Made by a program: the position numbers and the translations under genes
Assembly: GCA_017882655.1 (NCBI GenBank)
Contig: JADGPB010000060.1
Span: 1 to 9,622, forward strand
DNA length: 9,622 nucleotides
Source: Propionibacteriales bacterium
GTDB lineage: Bacteria; Actinomycetota; Actinomycetes; Propionibacteriales; Propionibacteriaceae
Direction: 5' to 3'
Notes under the pieces: model-generated
The model's input: the letters and a program-made list of their open reading frames with translations, nothing else
What the model was told of the DNA's origin: nothing
Database searches by the model: none
Shown here: positions 5,587 to 9,622 of the stretch, in pieces
Layout of the letters: each line of letters starts with the position of its first letter
Position numbering within the stretch: position 1 is the first letter of the stretch

Positions 5587-6450
5587 TCACCGGTCCGCCG
5601 CCAGACCGCGCGCACGTCGGATCCCCAGCGACCATGCCGAGAACAGGCGGTCGACGATCATGCCGATGACGAGGATGACGATCATGTGAGCGAGCAGTCC
5701 CGTGGCATCCCCGAACTCCTGGCTGAACGCGAGGCGGTTGCCCAGTCCCGAGGCGCCAGGGATGACGACGAGCAGCTCGCCCGCCATCAGCGAGCGCCAC
5801 GCGAAGGCCCAGCCCTGATTGAGGCCTGCGACGTACGCGGGCAGCGCTCCCGGGATGACGATGTGGCGGTAGAGCCTGGTCCCACGAGCGCCGAGGACAC
5901 GGCCGAGCCGGAAGTACGCCGGCGGCAGCTGGTCCACTCCGCTCAGCACGCCGTTGGCGATGCTGGGGGCCGCCCCGAGCACGACGACCATCGCGATCGC
6001 CTGCTCGCCCAGGCCGAGCAGCAGGATCGCGAGCGGGAACCAGACGACCGACGGCATCGTCTGCAGGCCGGTGATCAGCGAGCCGATGCTGGCCCGCAAC
6101 AGCTTCGAGCCGGCGGCGGCGAGCCCGATCGCGGTACCGACGACCACAGCGACGGCGAAGCCGATGACGGCGCGGGACAGAGTACGAGCGAGAGCCGGCC
6201 AGAACTCCGGGTCGACGAAGATCGCGCCGAGCCGCTCGAAGACAGCCGCCGGACCCGGGAGGAGGTAGTCGGGACGCCACCCGCTCGCCACCAGCACCTG
6301 CCACGCGGTGACGAAGATGACCACGGCGATCACCGGCGCCCCGAACGTCCGCAGCAGGTCACGGTGCCGCTTCGCGCTCGGCTCTGGCGCGTCGATCGGC
6401 TCGAGCGAGCGGCCTGGTCGTTCAGATGACGAAGTAGTCGGACTGGTCAT
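5587..6450 (-). CDS. ABC transporter permease, SsuC/TauC-like
   Basis: Membrane subunit of 287 residues for a NitT/TauT-type importer (nitrate, sulfonate, taurine and similar substrates). A hydrophilic N-terminal tail (1-36) precedes about six membrane segments (roughly 38-56, 93-113, 131-147, 150-166, 209-232, 251-275). The EAA-type loop that contacts the ATPase is seen at about 183-204 (GRVLGARGTRLYRHIVIPGALP), with the conserved Gly and the terminal IPGALP. ATG at 6450 is strongly supported by GGAGG at 6460-6464 (9-nt spacing, within GAGGAGGTG). The start lies 29 nt inside the ATPase gene, so the two are translationally linked. Last gene of the operon; it converges on the VOC gene with a 67-nt gap in which I see no convincing hairpin. 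The substrate is inferred from context to be a sulfur compound. Confidence 0.92.
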   Translation of the reverse strand: MTSPTTSSSERPGRSLEPIDAPEPSAKRHRDLLRTFGAPVIAVVIFVTAWQVLVASGWRPDYLLPGPAAVFERLGAIFVDPEFWPALARTLSRAVIGFAVAVVVGTAIGLAAAGSKLLRASIGSLITGLQTMPSVVWFPLAILLLGLGEQAIAMVVVLGAAPSIANGVLSGVDQLPPAYFRLGRVLGARGTRLYRHIVIPGALPAYVAGLNQGWAFAWRSLMAGELLVVIPGASGLGNRLAFSQEFGDATGLLAHMIVILVIGMIVDRLFSAWSLGIRRARGLAADR

Positions 6451-7216
6451 GCGAGGACACCTCCTCTTTGAGGCTTTGGGTGAGTGCGCCGGCCCTGGTG
6501 GCGACTGACGGCGAGTCCATGACGCGCGGGCGCGGCATGGCGTTGGGCTGCTCGTGGATGACCCGTCCTGGGCGTCCGCCCATGAGGATGGCCCGGTCCG
6601 CCAGTCGTACGGCCTCGCGCACGTTGTGCGTCACGAACAGCACCGTGAAGCGCGACTCCAGCCACACGTCTTCTACGAGGTCGTGCATCTGGTCGCGGGT
6701 GAGCGCGTCAAGGGCACCGAGGGGTTCGTCCATACAGACGACAGCGGCGTCCTGGGCGATGACGCGGGCGAGAGCGACCCGCTGCCGCATGCCGCCGGAC
6801 AGTTCATGGGGCCGCTTGTCGGCGTACCGCCCGAGGCGTACTCGCCCCAACAGGTGACGCGCGCGGTCGCGGCGCTCGGGCTTGCCCACGCCCTGCAGAT
6901 GCAGCGCCAGCTCGACGTTCTTCGCCGCGGTGAGCCAGGGCAACAACGTCGCCTCCTGGAACATGAGCGAGACCTTGCCGCCGACCTCGACTGTGCCGGA
7001 CGTCGGCTCCGTCAGTCCCGCGACGAGCGAGAGCAGCGTCGACTTGCCGCAGCCGGACCCCCCGACGACAGCGAGGAACTCCCCGGGCGCCACGTCGAGG
7101 TCCATGTCCTGGAGCACCGTCACTTTCGTATCGCGCGCGCCGAAGACCTTGCGGACACCGCGAAGCCGGACCTCTCCGTGGGCGAGAGAGAGGGCCGGAT
7201 CGGCGGTCGTGGTCAT
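6422..7216 (-). CDS. ABC transporter ATP-binding protein, SsuB/TauB-like
   Basis: ATPase of 264 residues with every canonical motif: Walker A GGSGCGKST (52-60), Q-loop Gln87, signature LSGGMRQRV (139-147), Walker B VVCMDEPLGALD (159-170) and H-loop His197. SLMFQEATLLPWLTAAKNV around the Q-loop is typical of the nitrate/sulfonate/taurine ATPase group. I chose ATG at 7214-7216, not the in-frame start 60 nt further upstream: it overlaps the stop of the binding-protein gene as ATGA, has AGGTG at 7222-7226, and avoids a 20-residue non-conserved extension. The 3' end overlaps the permease gene by 29 nt. Its position between binding protein and permease in one operon makes its role secure; the substrate is inferred. 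Confidence 0.94.
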   Translation of the reverse strand: MTTTADPALSLAHGEVRLRGVRKVFGARDTKVTVLQDMDLDVAPGEFLAVVGGSGCGKSTLLSLVAGLTEPTSGTVEVGGKVSLMFQEATLLPWLTAAKNVELALHLQGVGKPERRDRARHLLGRVRLGRYADKRPHELSGGMRQRVALARVIAQDAAVVCMDEPLGALDALTRDQMHDLVEDVWLESRFTVLFVTHNVREAVRLADRAILMGGRPGRVIHEQPNAMPRPRVMDSPSVATRAGALTQSLKEEVSSHDQSDYFVI

Positions 7217-8286
7217 ACCGTCACCTGGGCCTGACCTCGGGCCGTGAGCGCGGCGTTCAGCTGATCGAGGCTCCACAGCTTCGCGAACCCGTCGGTCGGC
7301 TTCGTGCCAAGGAGCCCCACGGCGTCGGCGTGGTCGGCCGACGTCTTGAGGGTTGCAGCGAGAGGGTCCGCACCGAACGTGAGGTTCTTCCAGGAGCTGG
7401 CGAGGATGGCCTGGTCCTGATCCTGGGACGTGATCTTCTTGATCTGGGCGGCGACCGCGGCCTGGGCCGCTGCCGAGTCCTTGGCGATGGCGTCAACAGC
7501 GTCGAGGTGGGCCTCAAGGAAGGCACGTACGGTCTCGGGGTGCTGGGTGAGGAAGTCGGTCCGCACGATGATGTTCGTCGTCACGAACCGGCCGTCAGGC
7601 CACAGTGTCCGCTCGTCGACGAGGACGGCTCCTCCCGCCCTGAGCAGGCTGGCTGCGTACGGTTCGGGCAGCCAGCCGCCGTCGATCGCACCGGCCTTGA
7701 AGGCCTGGACGGCCGCCGAGTTGGCCTGCGGAAGGATGCTGACGTCGCCGCCGCCGTCCTTGGTCGCCGTCAGTCCCTGGCTCTTGAGCCAGTAGCGCAG
7801 CGCGACGTCTTGGGTGTTGCCGAGCTGGGGTGTAGCCAGCTTCTTGCCCTTGAGGTCGGCCGCGCCGGAGATGCCGGCCCTGACGACCAGGGAGGCACCA
7901 CCAGAGGTGGATCCGGCGATGACCCGCACACCCGCGCCCTTGGACTGTACGTAGGCGTTGATGGTCGGGTTGGGTCCGATATAGCTGATGTCGAGCGATC
8001 CGGACAGGATGGCCTGGATCACGTCCGGCCCGGCGTTGAACGACTTGACCGTCGGCGTGGCCTGCACCGCGTCGAGTCGCCTGCTCAGCAGACCCGTGGC
8101 ATCCGCCACCAACCCCGGGGCGTGGGTGACGTTGGGGAAGTACCCGATGTTCACGGGCCTGCTCGCGGTCGCCGCGCGTGCCGGGGAGCACCCCGCCATG
8201 ATCCCGCCGAGAGCCACGGCGCCCCCAGCGAGGAGGCCTCGTCGGGACAGGCTGAGTCGAGTCGGCGTCGGGTCGAAAGTGGTCAT
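7213..8286 (-). CDS. ABC transporter substrate-binding lipoprotein, SsuA/TauA-like
   Basis: Extracytoplasmic binding protein of 357 residues in the NMT1/SsuA-like periplasmic-binding-protein fold (VNIGYFPNVTHAPGLVADATGLL at about 46-68; DISYIGPNPTINAYV; GGWLPEPYAASLL). The N-terminus combines a twin-arginine-type motif (SRRGLL, 14-19) with a lipobox (MAGC, Cys33), so it may be exported folded by Tat and then lipidated, a job for the lgt product. First gene of the transporter operon; ATG at 8286 has AGGAG at 8294-8298 (7-nt spacing). Its 5' leader carries a cysteine-ending leader peptide and hairpins, and cysG is divergent upstream. On this basis I infer import of a sulfur source such as sulfonate or sulfate; nitrate or another oxyanion is the alternative. 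The stop overlaps the ATPase start (ATGA). Confidence 0.92.
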   Translation of the reverse strand: MTTFDPTPTRLSLSRRGLLAGGAVALGGIMAGCSPARAATASRPVNIGYFPNVTHAPGLVADATGLLSRRLDAVQATPTVKSFNAGPDVIQAILSGSLDISYIGPNPTINAYVQSKGAGVRVIAGSTSGGASLVVRAGISGAADLKGKKLATPQLGNTQDVALRYWLKSQGLTATKDGGGDVSILPQANSAAVQAFKAGAIDGGWLPEPYAASLLRAGGAVLVDERTLWPDGRFVTTNIIVRTDFLTQHPETVRAFLEAHLDAVDAIAKDSAAAQAAVAAQIKKITSQDQDQAILASSWKNLTFGADPLAATLKTSADHADAVGLLGTKPTDGFAKLWSLDQLNAALTARGQAQVTV

Positions 8287-8291
8287 GTCGT

Positions 8292-8317
8292 GGCTCCTGT
8301 TCGATCGGGTGGGAGCC
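8292..8317 (-). promoter_or_regulatory. Hairpin sequestering the ribosome binding site of the binding-protein gene
   Basis: On the minus strand GGCTCC (8312-8317) is perfectly complementary to GGAGCC (8292-8297), with a 14-nt loop; the right arm and loop end contain the AGGAG Shine-Dalgarno (8294-8298). The overlapping GCCCGGC (8315-8321) can instead pair with GCCGGGC in the left arm of the hairpin at 8343-8365, which would free the ribosome binding site. Confidence 0.5.
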
Positions 8318-8342
8318 GGGCGCGAGGGACCCGAACACAGAA

Positions 8343-8365
8343 TCGCCGGGCCTCAGGCCCGGCGA
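8343..8365 (-). promoter_or_regulatory. Strong GC hairpin in the transporter leader
   Basis: Perfect 10-bp stem (arms TCGCCGGGCC and GGCCCGGCGA) with a 3-nt loop, about 60 nt before the binding-protein start. On the minus strand it is followed by ATTCTGTGTT, a weak T-rich run, so it could be an intrinsic terminator (transcription attenuator) or one partner in a switch that controls access to the ribosome binding site. Confidence 0.6.
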
Positions 8366-8375
8366 CGTGAATCAC

Positions 8376-8397
8376 GGGGCGTACGTCAGCACGCCCC
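8376..8397 (-). promoter_or_regulatory. Hairpin overlapping the cysteine codons and stop of the leader peptide
   Basis: Arms GGGGCGT (8391-8397) and ACGCCCC (8376-8382) form a perfect 7-bp stem. The left arm begins immediately after the tandem Cys codons of the leader peptide, and the loop contains its stop codon. A ribosome on the last codons would prevent this stem, which links translation of the leader to RNA folding downstream. Confidence 0.5.
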
Positions 8398-8445
8398 ACA
8401 GCACAGGTTCGACGGCACGGTACGTGTCGGGGTCTCTGTGTACAT
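8386..8445 (-). CDS. Cysteine-rich leader peptide of the transporter operon (19 aa)
   Basis: Reading frame ATG to TGA encoding MYTETPTRTVPSNLCCGAC: three cysteines in the last five residues, two of them consecutive (codons TGC TGT, 8398-8403). It lies in the 5' leader of the binding-protein gene, ending 99 nt before its start. TATGTT (8454-8459) ends 8 nt before the ATG and there is no Shine-Dalgarno, so it is probably leaderless and marks the start of the operon transcript. Leaderless polycysteine leader peptides that act as cysteine-responsive attenuators of sulfur genes are known in mycobacteria, and short cysteine-containing leader peptides are known ahead of sulfur genes in other actinobacteria. 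The proposed job is sensing charged Cys-tRNA by ribosome stalling, not producing a functional peptide. The position, composition and flanking hairpins agree; there is no experimental evidence here. Confidence 0.72.
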   Translation of the reverse strand: MYTETPTRTVPSNLCCGAC

Positions 8446-8453
8446 GGCCGCAG

Positions 8454-8474
8454 AACATAGCACCGTCGAGGTGC
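8454..8474 (-). promoter_or_regulatory. -10 box and adjoining dyad of the transporter operon promoter
   Basis: TATGTT (8454-8459, minus strand) fits TANNNT. Directly upstream, in what would be the -10/-35 spacer, lies a 15-nt dyad with arms GCACC and GGTGC (8460-8474), a position where a bound protein would block RNA polymerase. No good -35 is visible. Confidence 0.45.
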
Positions 8475-8575
8475 CCGCTCGAGGCCTCTCACGACTCGGA
8501 CGTGCATCGGCCACCTCGCCGGCTCGAGTGCCAGCCGCTGCACCGTGAGGCTGGGCCACCTCAGTTCCGTACCAG

Positions 8576-8587
8576 TACCCTCGTGCC
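8576..8587 (+). promoter_or_regulatory. Leaderless -10 box for cysG
   Basis: TACCCT (8576-8581) fits TANNNT and ends 6 nt before the GTG at 8588, matching the spacing at other leaderless genes in this window. There is no Shine-Dalgarno upstream of that GTG and no clear -35. Confidence 0.45.
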
Positions 8588-9622
8588 GTGCGCGGCGGAG
8601 AGGTCTACTTGAGCGGGCTCGTGCTCGCCGGTCGCCGGGTGCTCGTCGCCGGTGGCGGCAGGGTCGCCGCCCGGCGCGTACCCACACTGCTCGACGCGGG
8701 GGCACTCGTACACCTTGTCGCGCCCGTTCTGGCGCCGGAGCTGGCAGCGCTCGCGGACGCCGGCCGCGTGGAGTGGTCGCAACGTGTGGTCGACGATGCG
8801 GACTGTGACGGGGTGTGGTTCGTCCTCGCTCTCACCGACCAGCCGGAGGCGAACGCCATGCTGGCTGCGGCCGCGGAGCGTCGCCGCATCTTCTGCGTCC
8901 GTGCTGACGCGGCCGAGGGCGGCACGGCCTGGACCCCGGCGACAGGCCGGGTCGGTGACGTCCGCCTGGGAGTCGTCTCCGCGCAGGGCCCCCGTACGGC
9001 TGCGCGGGCGCGCGATGTGGCCGTGTGGTCGCTGGCCGGCGATCCCGACGTCGATGCCCCGGCCGGCTGGGTGACCCTGGTCGGCGGAGGCCCGGGCGAC
9101 CCGGCGCTGCTGACCGAGGCCGGCCGACGCGCCGTGCGCGCCGCTGACGTCGTGCTCTACGACAGACTTGCCCCGCTCGCGGTCCTCGCCGAAGCCGCTC
9201 CCGGGGCCGAGCTGATCGATGTCGGCAAGGTGCCGCGGGGCGCACACACCCCTCAGGAGACGATCAACGAGTCGCTCGTACGGCACGCCCAGGCGGGCAG
9301 ACGAGTCGTACGGCTCAAGGGCGGCGACCCCTTCGTCTTCGGACGTGGGGGCGAGGAAGCCCAGGCGTGTGCAGCCGCGGGGATCAAGGTCCGCGTCGTC
9401 CCCGGCGTGTCATCGGCCTTGGCAGCCCCAGCTCTCGCCGGCATTCCGATCACTCATCGCAGCCTGTCCCAGGGCTTCACGGTCGTCTCTGGGCACGTGC
9501 CGCCCGGCGATCCACGTAGCGACGTCGACTGGGCGGCGCACGCGCGGAGCAGGACCACGCTCGTGATCCTCATGGGTGTCGCGAACCTCGACGCGATCTG
9601 CCGGACGCTCCAAACCGCGGGT
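8588..9622 (+). CDS. cysG: Siroheme synthase (precorrin-2 dehydrogenase / uroporphyrinogen-III methyltransferase fusion), 3' end outside window
   Basis: Bifunctional enzyme that makes siroheme precursors, the cofactor of assimilatory sulfite and nitrite reductases; 345 codons are visible and the frame is still open at the right edge. The N-terminal part (about 10-155) is a CysG/SirC-type NAD-dependent precorrin-2 dehydrogenase with the dinucleotide motif GRRVLVAGGGRVAARR (15-30) and LALTDQPEAN in the active-site region. From about 162 comes the SAM-dependent uroporphyrinogen-III C-methyltransferase: LVGGGPGDPALLT, ADVVLYDRLAP, KGGDPFVFGRGGEEA (244-258), VVPGVSSALAAPALAGIPITHR. I chose GTG at 8588 because the dehydrogenase motif begins soon after it and a -10 box lies 6 nt upstream; a later GTG at 8621 is possible but would cut into the first strand. 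Divergent from the transporter operon and separated from its leader by 142 nt. Confidence 0.94.
   Translation, partial: MRGGEVYLSGLVLAGRRVLVAGGGRVAARRVPTLLDAGALVHLVAPVLAPELAALADAGRVEWSQRVVDDADCDGVWFVLALTDQPEANAMLAAAAERRRIFCVRADAAEGGTAWTPATGRVGDVRLGVVSAQGPRTAARARDVAVWSLAGDPDVDAPAGWVTLVGGGPGDPALLTEAGRRAVRAADVVLYDRLAPLAVLAEAAPGAELIDVGKVPRGAHTPQETINESLVRHAQAGRRVVRLKGGDPFVFGRGGEEAQACAAAGIKVRVVPGVSSALAAPALAGIPITHRSLSQGFTVVSGHVPPGDPRSDVDWAAHARSRTTLVILMGVANLDAICRTLQTAG

Noticed and set aside
7217..7276. Upstream start for the ATPase gene adding 20 residues
   Set aside because: The extension is non-conserved and lies inside the binding-protein coding sequence; the ATGA overlap at 7213-7216 is the normal coupled start.
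7330..8370. 346-codon open frame on the plus strand
   Set aside because: It is antisense to the binding-protein gene, has an Arg/Gly/Val-rich composition with no recognisable domain, and is a typical long shadow frame in high-GC DNA. The same applies to the plus-strand frames at 5560-6429 (under the permease), 354-830 and 2928-3788.
8287..8445. SAM-type riboswitch upstream of the importer
   Set aside because: I looked for the conserved cores of the SAM-I and SAM-IV classes and did not find them; the cysteine leader peptide explains the long leader better.

Overview
The window comes from a high-GC Gram-positive bacterium (Actinomycetota). The signs are very high GC with G/C in most third codon positions, frequent GTG starts, a DUF3566 membrane protein (a family typical of Actinobacteria), a DUF4232 lipoprotein, and several genes that appear to be leaderless (a TANNNT -10 box ending 6-8 nt before the start codon). 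I cannot name a genus.

Left part (1-3670): a partial lgt gene (prolipoprotein diacylglyceryl transferase, minus strand) runs off the left edge. It is divergent from a DUF3566 two-helix membrane protein, which is followed by cysE (serine O-acetyltransferase). cysE converges on a divergent inositol-monophosphatase-superfamily gene. The two stop codons overlap by 12 nt inside a nested hairpin that looks like a shared bidirectional terminator.

Middle part (3671-5519): a 192-bp divergent promoter region carries three copies of a 22-nt repeat between the phosphatase and a short, single-domain AraC-type regulator. Next come a DUF4232 lipoprotein on the minus strand and a VOC-superfamily (glyoxalase-like) gene on the plus strand. 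From memory, this AraC/VOC pair is usually adjacent in actinobacteria; here the lipoprotein gene sits between them.

Right part (5587-9622): a minus-strand operon encodes an SsuA/TauA-like binding lipoprotein, an ATPase and a permease, tightly coupled. Divergent from it is cysG (siroheme synthase, partial at the right edge). The operon is preceded by a 19-codon open reading frame, too short for routine gene calling, ending in Cys-Cys-Gly-Ala-Cys. It begins 8 nt after a -10 box and is followed by stacked hairpins, one of which covers the ribosome binding site of the binding-protein gene. This looks like a cysteine-sensing translational attenuator.

Together cysE (cysteine synthesis), cysG (siroheme for sulfite/nitrite reductase) and the cysteine-leader-controlled transporter (probably a sulfur source) suggest a sulfur-assimilation neighbourhood. 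The leader peptide and the triple 22-nt repeat are the most interesting signals.
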